A stretch of DNA of 64,000 nt. It comes from Gemmatimonadaceae bacterium (GTDB lineage Bacteria; Gemmatimonadota; Gemmatimonadetes; Gemmatimonadales; Gemmatimonadaceae). The position numbers were made by a program, and so were the translations under genes. This document shows positions 33,844 through 42,390 of this stretch, piece by piece (the stretch's first letter is position 1; the number at the start of each line of letters is the position of its first letter). The stretch is taken from contig DATNEW010000016.1 in NCBI GenBank assembly GCA_035606695.1, forward strand, positions 1 to 64,000, written 5' to 3'. The notes under the pieces are model-generated. The model had not been told where the DNA came from. It was given only the letters and a program-made list of their open reading frames with translations, and searched no databases.

Positions 33844-35349
33844 TCAGGGCGTCGTCGACACGCGCGTGGAATAGTGGCCGAGTGATTTCCACTGGAACAC
33901 GACGAGCCTGGCGCCGGTGAACCAACCCGGCGCCATCGTGATCCCGCGGTCTTCGCGAGGCGTCACGGCCTCGAAGCGCGTGGAATCCGAACGTGCGACG
34001 GACGCCGGCAATACCATCGAACCCGAGCCTCCCGACGAGTTGCGTTGCTCCGTAAGTGTGCCTTCGCCGAATCGCGGGCTGACCATGGTGTAAGTCAGAG
34101 GACCCTCCGCCAATCCGGTCGCGGCGTCCGCGAGGTACGACGTCACGATGTCCGCGGATGCCGCGTCGGGTTCGACGTCGACCTGTGCGATGCGAATGCG
34201 CGTTCCGTCGCGCGCCACCGACGCACCCGCCGCGAGCGGCAAGTCCGCGAGCTCGCCCGGCACCGCGACATACAGCTTTCCCCAAACATCGGCGGAAACA
34301 ACGCCGATAGCCGCCACGTGGCTTTGTTGCGGCGTCAATGGCAGCACGGCTTCGGTGACGTACTGGCCGTTGCGTGAATCCCCCAACCATCGAATGGCGC
34401 CCGGAGTTGGAAGCATCGCCGGGTGCACCGTCACCGGCGGGCGCTGACCGCCCGCCGCGTGCAACGACGTTCCATTACTCAGATGGACAACGCTGGAGTC
34501 GACGAAGAACGACAGCCGTTGATTCGCCGGCGCGTCGATCGCCGACAGGCGGACGTGCACCTCGCGCAACACTGGGCTGGTGCTCAGCGTCGCACGAAGA
34601 CGAACTGCCGGACCGGTGGGGCGCGCATCCGCCTCGCTCGGCACCGTGTCGAACGCGGCGATGAAGAACAGGACAAACACCACCGCCGCGGCGACCCATG
34701 CACGATAGCGGACGTCGCGGCGTCGATAGAGAAACGCGAGCAGCGCGACGGGCACGGCAACGCCAAGTACTCTCGCAATTGCGCTCCCCCAGCCGTGGAC
34801 CATCCGCGCGCTCGCGCCGGTTACGATCGGGTTCGACGCGATGCCCATCACGACGCTGACGCCGACGAGCATGCACAGGAATGCCACGATGGCGCTCCGC
34901 AGATCGCGCGTGAGCGCCGCGATCGTCATGGCCGCGAAGAGCCACATCAAATACGCGAACGCGCCGCCGAGTGTGACTCGCACGACCGTCGTCGCCGGCA
35001 CGTTCCACCCAGTCAGCGCGATGACCTGTCCCGCCGCCGCCATCCCGATCACGATGACGACCGCGAAGCCAAGCTTCGCGGCAAGCAGCGCCGATGAATG
35101 AAAGGGTCGCGTGCCCCAGAATGCATTGGGCCGTGTCGGCGAGTCGGACTGCACGACCATGGTCACGAACACCATACCAAACAGCGTCGTGACCATCATC
35201 ATGACCCCGCTCGCGATTCCCGCCAGGCCGAACCGATCTTCGGCGCGAAGAACCGTCACGCTCACCACGACGAAGTACACGAACACCTGCCATGGCCACT
35301 GGCGAACGTCTTTGCGGAACACGTGCGCCGCTTGTCTGATCCAACTCAC
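33844..35349 (-). CDS. ABC transporter permease of the YtrA-regulated operon
   Basis: A 501-residue protein. The N-terminal 270 residues contain about six hydrophobic segments (VFVYFVVVSVTVLRA, VMMMVTTLFGMVFVTMVV, LGFAVVIVIGMAAAG and others). The remaining 230 residues are a soluble beta-rich domain, presumably periplasmic. The GTG at 35349 is chosen for AGGAGG five to ten bases upstream and its GTGA overlap with the ATPase stop; in-frame ORF starts further upstream lie within the ATPase gene. Its partner ATPase is the next gene. A large soluble domain on a permease of this type is unusual and may bind the substrate or an antibiotic. Confidence 0.75.
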   Translation of the reverse strand: MSWIRQAAHVFRKDVRQWPWQVFVYFVVVSVTVLRAEDRFGLAGIASGVMMMVTTLFGMVFVTMVVQSDSPTRPNAFWGTRPFHSSALLAAKLGFAVVIVIGMAAAGQVIALTGWNVPATTVVRVTLGGAFAYLMWLFAAMTIAALTRDLRSAIVAFLCMLVGVSVVMGIASNPIVTGASARMVHGWGSAIARVLGVAVPVALLAFLYRRRDVRYRAWVAAAVVFVLFFIAAFDTVPSEADARPTGPAVRLRATLSTSPVLREVHVRLSAIDAPANQRLSFFVDSSVVHLSNGTSLHAAGGQRPPVTVHPAMLPTPGAIRWLGDSRNGQYVTEAVLPLTPQQSHVAAIGVVSADVWGKLYVAVPGELADLPLAAGASVARDGTRIRIAQVDVEPDAASADIVTSYLADAATGLAEGPLTYTMVSPRFGEGTLTEQRNSSGGSGSMVLPASVARSDSTRFEAVTPREDRGITMAPGWFTGARLVVFQWKSLGHYSTRVSTTP

Positions 35350-36317
35350 GCGACCTCCTGTGTACGTGCCGAATCGACGCGCGTCGCGCGCGTGCGCCGC
35401 GCGCTCCGCGCCAGCGCGACGAAGATTTCGCGCAGCGATGCGTCGCGTACCGCCACCTGCGAACCCGGCGGCAGCTCGCGCGCCACGCGTTGCTCGACGT
35501 CCGCATCGGCGTCGCTCACGAGAAACGTCATCCGCCGGCCCGCGCGCTCGACCGCCATCCACTCCGCCGTCTGCCGTGCGATCACCGTCTCGACACTCGC
35601 ATCGCCGCCGATCGCCGCTTCGATGCGCTTGAATCGCGATTGCAACACGTCCATCGGCTCCGACAACAACATGCGCCCCGCGTCGAGCACACCCACCCAG
35701 TCGGCAAGCAGCTCCAACTCGCCGATGTCGTGCGAGCATACCAGCACCGTCCAGTCGCCGCGGCCGGACGATTCGAGGAGACCGTGCACGAGATCATCCT
35801 TCACCACGGCGTCCATGCCCGTGAACGGCTCGTCCATCACCAGCAGCCGCGGACGCGGCGCCAGTGCGCAGAGCAATGCGGCTTGCATCTGCTGCCCGCG
35901 CGACAGCGCGCCGATCTTTCGCGTGGCGTCCAGGCCGAATCGCTCGCGCAGCTCGGCGGCGAGCGCCGTATCCCACGTGGCGTACAGCGGCGCGACGTAC
36001 GCCTCGAGTTGCGCGAGCGTCATCCATTCCGGCAGCGGCTGCCCTTCGGCGATGTACGATATCGTCGCGCGTTCCCGCAATCCCAGCGCGCGACTGTCGA
36101 CGCCGAACAGCGACACGCTCCCACGCATGGCGCGACGCACGCCCATGAGTATTTGTAGAAGTGTCGTCTTTCCCGATCCGTTGGCGCCGAGCAGCGCGTA
36201 GAGCGCGCCTTGCGGAATGGAGAGATCGAGATCGCTGAGCGCCTCGATCTGGCCGTAGCGATAGGTGACGCGACTTGCCTCGACCGCGGACGTTCGTGCG
36301 GACACCGATGCGCACAT
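35346..36317 (-). CDS. ABC transporter ATP-binding protein of the YtrA-regulated operon
   Basis: A 323-residue ATPase. Walker A is LLGANGSGKTTLLQ, the Q-loop lies in ISYIAEGQPLPEWM, the signature is ALSRGQQMQAALLCAL (LSRGQ instead of LSGGQ) and Walker B is RLLVMDEPFTGMD, followed by VLVCSHDIGELE. A C-terminal extension of about 100 residues follows. The start shares one base with the regulator stop (TGATG), with AGGAGG in front. It energises the downstream permease. Confidence 0.88.
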   Translation of the reverse strand: MCASVSARTSAVEASRVTYRYGQIEALSDLDLSIPQGALYALLGANGSGKTTLLQILMGVRRAMRGSVSLFGVDSRALGLRERATISYIAEGQPLPEWMTLAQLEAYVAPLYATWDTALAAELRERFGLDATRKIGALSRGQQMQAALLCALAPRPRLLVMDEPFTGMDAVVKDDLVHGLLESSGRGDWTVLVCSHDIGELELLADWVGVLDAGRMLLSEPMDVLQSRFKRIEAAIGGDASVETVIARQTAEWMAVERAGRRMTFLVSDADADVEQRVARELPPGSQVAVRDASLREIFVALARSARRTRATRVDSARTQEVA

Positions 36318-36715
36318 CAGGGCCTCCTGCCTTTGTCACCGAAGAGTTCCGTCCAGCGAAGCGACACCGCGTGCACGACGTCGGACTCCTCGAGCCCGAG
36401 ACGCTTCGCTTCGACGATGAGCTGCTCGACTTCGCGCGAGAGCAACGCGCGCCGCTCGGCCGCCGACGACTTCCGCCGCGCCGCGACCACCGTTCCGATG
36501 CCCGGCCGCACCTCGAGCAGGCCATCGCGAATCAGCTCGGCGATCGCTTTCTGCGCGGTGTTCGGATTGATCTTGAGCGCCTGGCTCAGCTCGCGAACCG
36601 ACGGGAATCGCGCGCCGGCCTCGAGCTCGCCCGAGACCATGGCTCTGGTCGCGGCGTAGACGATTTGGCGGTACGGCGAATCACCAGGCTCGAGGGTGAT
36701 CGGGAACGGCAGCAT
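36317..36715 (-). CDS. GntR-family transcriptional regulator, YtrA subfamily
   Basis: A 132-residue repressor. The winged helix-turn-helix spans about residues 10-80: PYRQIVYAATRAMVSGELEA, RFPSVRELSQALKINPNTAQ (recognition helix) and AIAELIRDGLLEVRPGIGTVV. The C-terminal effector part is only about 50 residues, which is the YtrA type; these sense cell-wall or membrane stress and control adjacent ABC transporters. It heads a three-gene operon with the ATPase and permease and probably autoregulates through the operator at 36716-36740, immediately before its start codon. Confidence 0.9.
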   Translation of the reverse strand: MLPFPITLEPGDSPYRQIVYAATRAMVSGELEAGARFPSVRELSQALKINPNTAQKAIAELIRDGLLEVRPGIGTVVAARRKSSAAERRALLSREVEQLIVEAKRLGLEESDVVHAVSLRWTELFGDKGRRP

Positions 36716-36750
36716 GGTGTACTATGTACTCTAGTACACCTAGATGTCAA
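36716..36750 (-). promoter_or_regulatory. YtrA-type operator overlapping a leaderless promoter
   Basis: A perfect dyad GGTGTACT (36716-36723), nine bases, AGTACACC (36733-36740) directly abuts the regulator ATG at 36715. The inner half-sites GTGTA and TACAC are 13 bp apart, the arrangement I recall for the Bacillus subtilis YtrA operator. On the minus strand a -35 box TTGACA (36750-36745), a 16-bp spacer and a TACATA -10 (36728-36723) overlap the dyad. The predicted transcription start is within a base or two of the start codon, so the mRNA would be leaderless. Repressor binding would block RNA polymerase. Confidence 0.72.
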
Positions 36751-36855
36751 TATGGCGGCGCGCCTCCGTCCGCCGGGCCGATTGAAACCTGGCCGCACCC
36801 GCTGCACGTTATGTCCTCCAAGGAACGCCGGGTCCGCCAGAGAGAGGAGTCATTC

Positions 36856-37404
36856 GTGTCGCCTGTCATCGCTCGTCATCGATCGCTCATCGGCATGGTC
36901 CTGTTTGCCGCCGCCGCCACCGCCTGCAAGGGCGACGTTCGCGTCGTTTCTGCCGGCTCCGACGTCAAGGGCGTCAAGTTCGTCGCGCGCGATACGTCGC
37001 GCGTGCTCGGCCCGGGCGACATTCGCGTGCCGAGCAAGGACAGCTCGGTCGAGATCGCATTGATCGGCGATTCCGTCGTCGCGGGCTTCGGCCAGCGCGT
37101 GCGCGACAAGATCAAGCGCGAAACCGACACGTCCGCCGTGAAGGGCAACGGCTTCGGCGCGGGCATCGAGAAATTCGTGAAGGGCACGGTGGCGACCGCC
37201 CTCGATCACGACATGGAGTTCCCCGTCTCCCAGATCTCCGACGTGCGCTACGAGGACGGCATGCTGCGCTTCTACGACAACAACGGCAAGCCGATGCATC
37301 TGTTCGAGCGCGACAAGCACGACTCGGACTCGGATGCCGTGTTCAGCGAATCCGATGCACAAGCGTTCATCGCGGCGTTCAAGGCGAAGAAGCAGAAAGT
37401 GTAG
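36856..37404 (+). CDS. Hypothetical lipoprotein divergent from the YtrA operon
   Basis: A 182-residue lipoprotein (lipobox AATAC, Cys about 21) rich in charged residues. Mature sequence includes DVRVVSAGSDVKGVKFVARD, IALIGDSVVAGFGQRVRDKI and SDVRYEDGMLRFYDNNGKPM. GTG at 36856 is supported by AGAGGAG six bases before it. No family was recognised. The 140-bp gap to the regulator gene holds the dyad operator, so it could share control, though its own promoter is not evident. Confidence 0.65.
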   Translation: MSPVIARHRSLIGMVLFAAAATACKGDVRVVSAGSDVKGVKFVARDTSRVLGPGDIRVPSKDSSVEIALIGDSVVAGFGQRVRDKIKRETDTSAVKGNGFGAGIEKFVKGTVATALDHDMEFPVSQISDVRYEDGMLRFYDNNGKPMHLFERDKHDSDSDAVFSESDAQAFIAAFKAKKQKV

Positions 37405-37541
37405 GCACGGGTTCGCTCGGGAGCCTGCACAAAGATTCCTCTACCGGGCTCCCATAGTATCCAGCCCAACCCCGCGGCCACGGCGCGCGTAGATAGGGTG
37501 TCCAACCACCCAACTACGTACCCTCCGAACCCGGGTTGATC

Positions 37542-40500
37542 GTGTCTCCCCGTCGTTTCCTATACGCCCTCGCGATCGCGGCGATCGCACTCGTCGCCCC
37601 GCGCGCTTCATTGTTCGCGCAGGATGCCGACATCATTCGCGGCCGCGTCGTCGGCCCAGACAAGAAGCCTGTCGAAAACGTCACCGTCACCGCGACGTCG
37701 CTCGTCAGTCAGACGTCGCGCACGGTAAAGACGAACAAGGATGGCCGCTTCTCCATCATCTTCAGCGGCGGCGGCGGCGATTACATGATGGCCTACACCG
37801 GCATCGGCTTTCAGCCCACGCGGTTCGAGGTGAAGCGCGAGATCGACGAAGACATTCTCGTCGCCGACGCATCGATGTCGAAGACCGCGGTGACGCTCGA
37901 GGCGGTGCGGGTCAACGCCGGCCGCCAACGTCCCGATCAGAACGGCAACGCGCTCGACGCCGGCAGTCGTGAGCAATCACTCAACACGGCGAACATGCCG
38001 CTCGACGTGCTCGGCGATCTCTCGGCGATGGCCGCGACGCTGCCGGGCATCACGCTCATCCCGGGCTCGGACGGCGCCGCGAATCAATTCTCCGTCCTCG
38101 GACTCGGCGGCGATCAGAACAACATCACGCTCAACGGCCTGAACTTCGGCTCGAGCGATCTGCCGCGAGACGCCACGACACAAACGCGCGTCACGACCTC
38201 CACGTTCGACCCCTCGCGCGGCGGCTTCTCGGGCGCGCAGATCTCGTTGCGCACCACCAGCGGCACCAACTACAAGGTGCGGTCCATCCATCAAACGGTG
38301 GACGCGCCGAGTCTCCAGTACACGGACGCGATCGGTCGCCAGCTCGGCCAGCAATTCACGAACTTGCAATTCAGCGGCAACGCGGCGGGCCCGTTCACCT
38401 ACGACAAGGCGTTCTACTCGTTCTCGTGGCAGGTGGGACGCCGCGCGAACAACCTTCAGGATTTGCTCAACACCGATCCGCTCGCGCTTGAGCGCGTCGG
38501 CGTGTCGGCCGATTCCGTGGCGCGCCTGCTCACGATGCTCAGTGGTCTCAACATCCCGACGTCCACGTCGGCGATTCCGAGCCAGCACCTCACGCAGAAC
38601 GGCTCGTTCCTCTCGTCGTTCGACTTTGCGCCGAGTGGTGGGCACAACTACAACGTCACGCTGAGTGGCCGGTGGAACGGTCAGGACGCCACGAGCCTCC
38701 AGACGACCGCGGTGCCGATTCACGGCGGCGAAACGCAGAACTACGGCGGCACGCTGCAGGCGCGTCACTCGGCGTACTTCTTCGACAACTTCCTCGATCA
38801 GACGAGCGGCTCGTTCCAGGTCTCCAAGTCTCAGGGCGATCCGTACGTCGAGTTGCCCTCCGCCAGCGTCCGCGTGAACTCCACGTTCGCCGACGGAAAC
38901 GCCGGCGTGTCGAGCCTGGTGTTCGGCGGCAACACCGGACTGCCGCGCAACTCGGTGACGACGAGCGGCGAATTTCAGAACGAGCTGTCGTGGATCAGCC
39001 TCGACAATAAGCATCGCTTCAAGTTCGGCCAGGACTTCCGCTACAATCGCTACTCGCAGGACAACACGACGAACCGCTTCGGCACGTTCGTCTACAATTC
39101 GCTGTCTGATTTTCAGAACGGCATTCCGGCGAGCTACAGCCGCCGTCTGTTCGTGAATCGCCGCCTGGGTGACGATCTCGGTGCGTCGGCGTGGCTCGGC
39201 GACGCGTATCGCCGCACGCCGCGTCTGCAGATCACGTACGGCGTGCGCCTCGACGGCTCGGACTTCCAGGGCAATCCGCAGTTCAACGCACAGCTCGATT
39301 CGGTCTTCGGCAAGCGCAACGACGCGGTTCCGCGCGGCCTGTACGTGAGTCCGCGCCTGGGCTTCAGCTGGACGTACGGGACCAATCCGCAGATCGGCGG
39401 GTTCGAGGGCGCGTTCCGCGGTTCGCGCGGTCAGGTTTCCGGCGGAATCGGCGAGTTCCAGAATCTTCCGAACTCGCAGCTCATCGCCGGCGCGGTCGAT
39501 CAAACCGGCCTGCCAAACGCGGCGCAGCAATTGAGCTGTGTCGGCGCGGCGGTGCCGGTTCCGAACTGGATCGATTACCTGCAGAGCACGGGCTCCATTC
39601 CCACGACGTGCGCCGGCGGGACGACGGCCTTCTCGAGCACGGTGCCGAACGTCACCTTGTTCGCGCCGGACTACATCCCGCAGCGCAGCTGGCGCGCGAA
39701 TCTCCAGTGGAACGCGCCGGTGCTCAACAACCGCTTCCGACTCTCGAGCGGCGCGACGTATTCACTGAATTTGAATCAGCAAAGTCAGATCGATCTGAAC
39801 TTCGACCGTGTCGCGCGGTTCACGCTGCCGACGGAAAACCGGCCGGTCTACGTGAATCCGACCAGCATCATCCCGGTCACCGGCTCGATTCTGTCGCGCG
39901 ACGCGCGCGTCACGCAGAGTTACGCGCAGGTCACCGACTTCCTGTCCGACCTCAAGTCGCACAGCTCGCAGTTGTCGTTCGGTGTCTCGCCCATCGCGTT
40001 CAACTCGTCGTTCCAGTGGAACCTGACGTACATCTGGCAGAAGGTGACGGCCGAGACGCGCGGCTTTGGCGGCGGCACGACGGCCAGCGATCCCTATCTC
40101 ACGCAGTGGGCGCGCGCCAACGGCGACTGGCGCCACCAGTTCACCTACACCCTGGGCTACACGCTCAAGCAGGCGGTCAGCTTCACGGCGTTCGGCCGGG
40201 TCCAGTCGGGCAATCCGTTCACACCGATGGTCTCCGGCGACGTGAATGGCGACGGCTACAACAACGACCGCGCGTTCGTCTACGATCCGAGCAAGACCAG
40301 CGATGCGACGCTGTCCTCCGCGATGCAGAATTTGCTCAACACCGCGCCGTCGTCGGTTCGGGACTGCCTCAAGAAGCAGCTCAACTCCGTCGCGGGCATG
40401 AACAGCTGCGAGGGCCCGTGGTCGACGAGCTTGAGCCTGCGCGTGTCGTTGATCTCGCAGGCGATGAAGGTCGTTCCCGATCGCGCCACGATCTCGCTCG

Positions 40501-41213
40501 GCATCGCCAACCCGCTCACCGGGCTGGACGCGCTGATCCACGGATCGAACAACCTGCACGGCTGGGGCGCGCCGTCGTTCACCGATCCGAACCTGCTGTT
40601 CGTGCGCGGCTTCGATCCGGCGACCAACAGCTACAAGTACGACGTCAATCCACGCTTCGGCGCCAACCGTCAGGCGAGCGCGCTCAATCTCGCGCCGATG
40701 CAGCTCACGCTCGACGTGCGCGTCGACGTTGGACCGGAACGCGAACGCCAGGATCTGTTCCTGCGCCTGCGCGGCGGCCGCGGCGGCAAGGGCAACAAGG
40801 CGAGCGAGCAGCAGCTCAAGCAGCAGTACATTCGCAGCTATCCGAATCCGTTCGAGCAGATGCTGCGGCAGCAGGATTCGCTGCAGTTGAGCGACAACGT
40901 CGCCGACAGCATCGCCATCCTGAACAAGACGTACGGCAAGGTCATCGACTCGATCTGGACGCCCGTCGCGAAGTATCTCGCCGGCCTGCCCGAGAAGTAC
41001 GACCTCGACGAAGCCTACACGCGCGTGAGCGCGGCGCAGAACAAGTCGTTGGATGAGATGTCGATCTACGGTCCCGCGGCGAAGCAGCTCCTCACCGCCG
41101 AGCAGATTCGGAAGTTGCCGGCGTACATCGCGCTGTTCCTGGACAACCAGGCGATCCGCCAGGTGCGGCCGGGTCGCGCGGGCGGCGGTCGCGGAGGCTT
41201 CTTCGGGGGCTGA
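37542..41213 (+). CDS. TonB-dependent receptor with carboxypeptidase-regulatory-like N-domain
   Basis: A 1223-residue outer-membrane receptor. Signal peptide (SPRRFLYALAIAAIALVAPR), then a CarboxypepD_reg-like domain (IIRGRVVGPDKKPVENVTVT, through GRFSIIFSGGGGDYMMAYTG). A plug domain has LGDLSAMAATLPGITLIPGS and NNITLNGLNFGSSDLPRDAT. The rest is beta-barrel. The last 150 residues, beyond the barrel, are helical and end in LTAEQIRKLPAYIALFLD followed by a Gly/Arg-rich tail; the LTxxQ pattern resembles Spy/CpxP. GTG at 37542 is chosen; TTG at 37536 is an alternative. No TonB box was identified. A terminator follows. Confidence 0.85.
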   Translation: MSPRRFLYALAIAAIALVAPRASLFAQDADIIRGRVVGPDKKPVENVTVTATSLVSQTSRTVKTNKDGRFSIIFSGGGGDYMMAYTGIGFQPTRFEVKREIDEDILVADASMSKTAVTLEAVRVNAGRQRPDQNGNALDAGSREQSLNTANMPLDVLGDLSAMAATLPGITLIPGSDGAANQFSVLGLGGDQNNITLNGLNFGSSDLPRDATTQTRVTTSTFDPSRGGFSGAQISLRTTSGTNYKVRSIHQTVDAPSLQYTDAIGRQLGQQFTNLQFSGNAAGPFTYDKAFYSFSWQVGRRANNLQDLLNTDPLALERVGVSADSVARLLTMLSGLNIPTSTSAIPSQHLTQNGSFLSSFDFAPSGGHNYNVTLSGRWNGQDATSLQTTAVPIHGGETQNYGGTLQARHSAYFFDNFLDQTSGSFQVSKSQGDPYVELPSASVRVNSTFADGNAGVSSLVFGGNTGLPRNSVTTSGEFQNELSWISLDNKHRFKFGQDFRYNRYSQDNTTNRFGTFVYNSLSDFQNGIPASYSRRLFVNRRLGDDLGASAWLGDAYRRTPRLQITYGVRLDGSDFQGNPQFNAQLDSVFGKRNDAVPRGLYVSPRLGFSWTYGTNPQIGGFEGAFRGSRGQVSGGIGEFQNLPNSQLIAGAVDQTGLPNAAQQLSCVGAAVPVPNWIDYLQSTGSIPTTCAGGTTAFSSTVPNVTLFAPDYIPQRSWRANLQWNAPVLNNRFRLSSGATYSLNLNQQSQIDLNFDRVARFTLPTENRPVYVNPTSIIPVTGSILSRDARVTQSYAQVTDFLSDLKSHSSQLSFGVSPIAFNSSFQWNLTYIWQKVTAETRGFGGGTTASDPYLTQWARANGDWRHQFTYTLGYTLKQAVSFTAFGRVQSGNPFTPMVSGDVNGDGYNNDRAFVYDPSKTSDATLSSAMQNLLNTAPSSVRDCLKKQLNSVAGMNSCEGPWSTSLSLRVSLISQAMKVVPDRATISLGIANPLTGLDALIHGSNNLHGWGAPSFTDPNLLFVRGFDPATNSYKYDVNPRFGANRQASALNLAPMQLTLDVRVDVGPERERQDLFLRLRGGRGGKGNKASEQQLKQQYIRSYPNPFEQMLRQQDSLQLSDNVADSIAILNKTYGKVIDSIWTPVAKYLAGLPEKYDLDEAYTRVSAAQNKSLDEMSIYGPAAKQLLTAEQIRKLPAYIALFLDNQAIRQVRPGRAGGGRGGFFGG

Positions 41214-41250
41214 GCGCGCGTAGCTCGGTGTTCTCTGCTTGAACTTGTGA

Positions 41251-41283
41251 AACGGCCGCTCGTTCCGACGAGCGGCCGTTTTT
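41251..41283 (+). terminator. Rho-independent terminator after the TonB receptor
   Basis: A perfect 12-bp stem AACGGCCGCTCG pairs with CGAGCGGCCGTT around a six-base loop, followed by TTT. It ends the receptor transcript. Confidence 0.85.
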
Positions 41284-41284
41284 G

Positions 41285-41391
41285 CATCGTCCGGGCATCG
41301 TCCGCGCATCGCCCGCGCATCGCCCGCGCATCGCTCACGCGTCGCTCACGGAGCGCCAACGGACCGCACACGGACCGCACACGGACCGCTC
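41285..41391. repeat. Two 11-bp tandem arrays after the terminator
   Basis: Six degenerate copies of an 11-bp unit, CATCGCCCGCG (41285-41350), are followed by three copies of ACGGACCGCAC (41359-41391). The two units differ in sequence but share the 11-bp period. They occupy the 410-bp space (41214-41623) between the receptor and the first small peptide gene; the rest (about 41400-41610) holds no gene that I can support and may carry the peptide promoter. Confidence 0.8.
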
Positions 41392-41623
41392 ACGACGTCT
41401 GTTTAGGTTCTCCTCCGATCACGAGACGCTGAGCATCAGTGAACTCTCATGACGCGTTTTCGAGGTTTCGTATGGCCCTCGCACGGTCGATCCGGGGGCT
41501 CGGACGGCGGCGCACCGTGGTGCGTCCCGGCTGCTGAACGCCGCGTCGCGGTGCGGCCGCGCGTGACGGGCGCTCATCGGCGATTCACGGCACGTAGACA
41601 TTCCCTTTTTCGGAGGTAGTCCG

Positions 41624-41803
41624 TTGAAACGCTTCATCCTGAACGGGCTCGCGCTCGTCGTCATCGTCGGCGGCGCCAGTGAGCTCAAGGCACAGACCGA
41701 GATCTCCGCATGGCAGGCGTGCTGCTACGCGAAGATCACGAACGTGAAATGTTGCGGGGCAACCTGCGACGCCGGGTGGTTCCAGTGCAGCGCATCCACG
41801 TGA
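41624..41803 (+). CDS. Cys-rich secreted peptide, paralogue 1
   Basis: A 59-residue peptide started by TTG at 41624, with GGAGGT seven to twelve bases upstream. The Sec signal (MKRFILNGLALVVIVGGASE, then LKAQ) is followed by a ~35-residue mature part with six cysteines spaced CC-x8-CC-x3-C-x6-C and ending GWFQCSAST. The other two paralogues share the spacing exactly. It would be exported and folded by three disulfides. It is 33 bp from the next copy. No known family is recognised; bacteriocin, toxin, signalling or envelope roles are all possible. Confidence 0.78.
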   Translation: MKRFILNGLALVVIVGGASELKAQTEISAWQACCYAKITNVKCCGATCDAGWFQCSAST

Positions 41804-41836
41804 TCGGCTCGTTCACTTCAACCACACGGTGATTCC

Positions 41837-42019
41837 ATGAAGCGCATGATCATCAACGCCGTGGCCACGCTGGTCGTGGTCGGCGGCGGCGCCGCTCGTC
41901 TCATGGCGCAGTCGGAGATCCTCCCGCCCGCGTGCTGCCACACGGTGTTCACCAGCGCCACCTGCTGCGGCGACACGTGCGAGTCGGGTTGGTTCAACTG
42001 CTCCGCTCAATCGAAGTAA
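41837..42019 (+). CDS. Cys-rich secreted peptide, paralogue 2
   Basis: A 60-residue peptide. The signal peptide (MKRMIINAVATLVVVGGGAA, then RLMAQ) precedes mature SEILPPACC, CCGDTCESGWFNCSAQSK. Same six-Cys spacing as paralogue 1 and 3, with GWFNCSA identical to paralogue 3. Weak GGTGA lies about five bases before the ATG. It is 33 bp after paralogue 1 and 74 bp before paralogue 3, suggesting one transcript. Confidence 0.82.
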   Translation: MKRMIINAVATLVVVGGGAARLMAQSEILPPACCHTVFTSATCCGDTCESGWFNCSAQSK

Positions 42020-42033
42020 CACTCCATCCACCC

Positions 42034-42070
42034 GCCTTCGGTTCGCCGGCCCTGCGCCGGAAGCGAAGGC
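42034..42070 (+). promoter_or_regulatory. Hairpin between peptide genes 2 and 3
   Basis: GCCTTCG (42034-42040) pairs with CGAAGGC (42064-42070), and an inner CCGG pairs with CCGG, giving a stacked stem-loop in the 74-bp gap. The T-run after it is weak. It could stabilise or attenuate the transcript and set different amounts of the peptides, which is inference only. Confidence 0.45.
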
Positions 42071-42093
42071 TCTTTCATTCGTGAGGCTGACCC

Positions 42094-42276
42094 ATGAAGA
42101 AGCAGATCCTCATCAATACGCTCGCCGCCATGGTGATCTCGGTCGGCGCGTATCAGACCGCGCTCGCCGACGAGATTGCACCAACGCATCAGGCGTGTTG
42201 CAGCACGATCTTCACGAGCGCCGTCTGCTGCGGCAACTCGTGCTCGTCCGGCTGGTTCAACTGCTCGGCGACGTAA
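42094..42276 (+). CDS. Cys-rich secreted peptide, paralogue 3
   Basis: A 60-residue peptide. The signal (MKKQILINTLAAMVISVGAY, then QTALA) precedes DEIAPTHQACC and CCGNSCSSGWFNCSAT. Cys spacing is the same CC-x8-CC-x3-C-x6-C. GAGG lies 8-11 bases before the ATG. Signal peptides have diverged more than the Cys framework across the three copies, indicating selection on the mature peptide. A DsbA-like gene follows after 114 bp. Confidence 0.82.
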   Translation: MKKQILINTLAAMVISVGAYQTALADEIAPTHQACCSTIFTSAVCCGNSCSSGWFNCSAT

Positions 42277-42390
42277 TCGCCGGCTGATGCTTGACGGGCG
42301 GTGCGCCGAACGTGGCGCACCGCTCACGCCGCCGCCCACGCCACGCCACGCACACCACCCGAGCTCGTTCCCTTCATCTCATCGCTGTGG

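Noticed and set aside
37977-39530. A 517-residue open frame opposite the TonB receptor gene
   Set aside because: It is a GC-driven antisense shadow: Arg/Ala/Val-rich, no domain, and fully inside a gene with clear receptor motifs.
41285-41391. CRISPR-like array
   Set aside because: Units are 11 bp and contiguous with no spacers and no cas genes.
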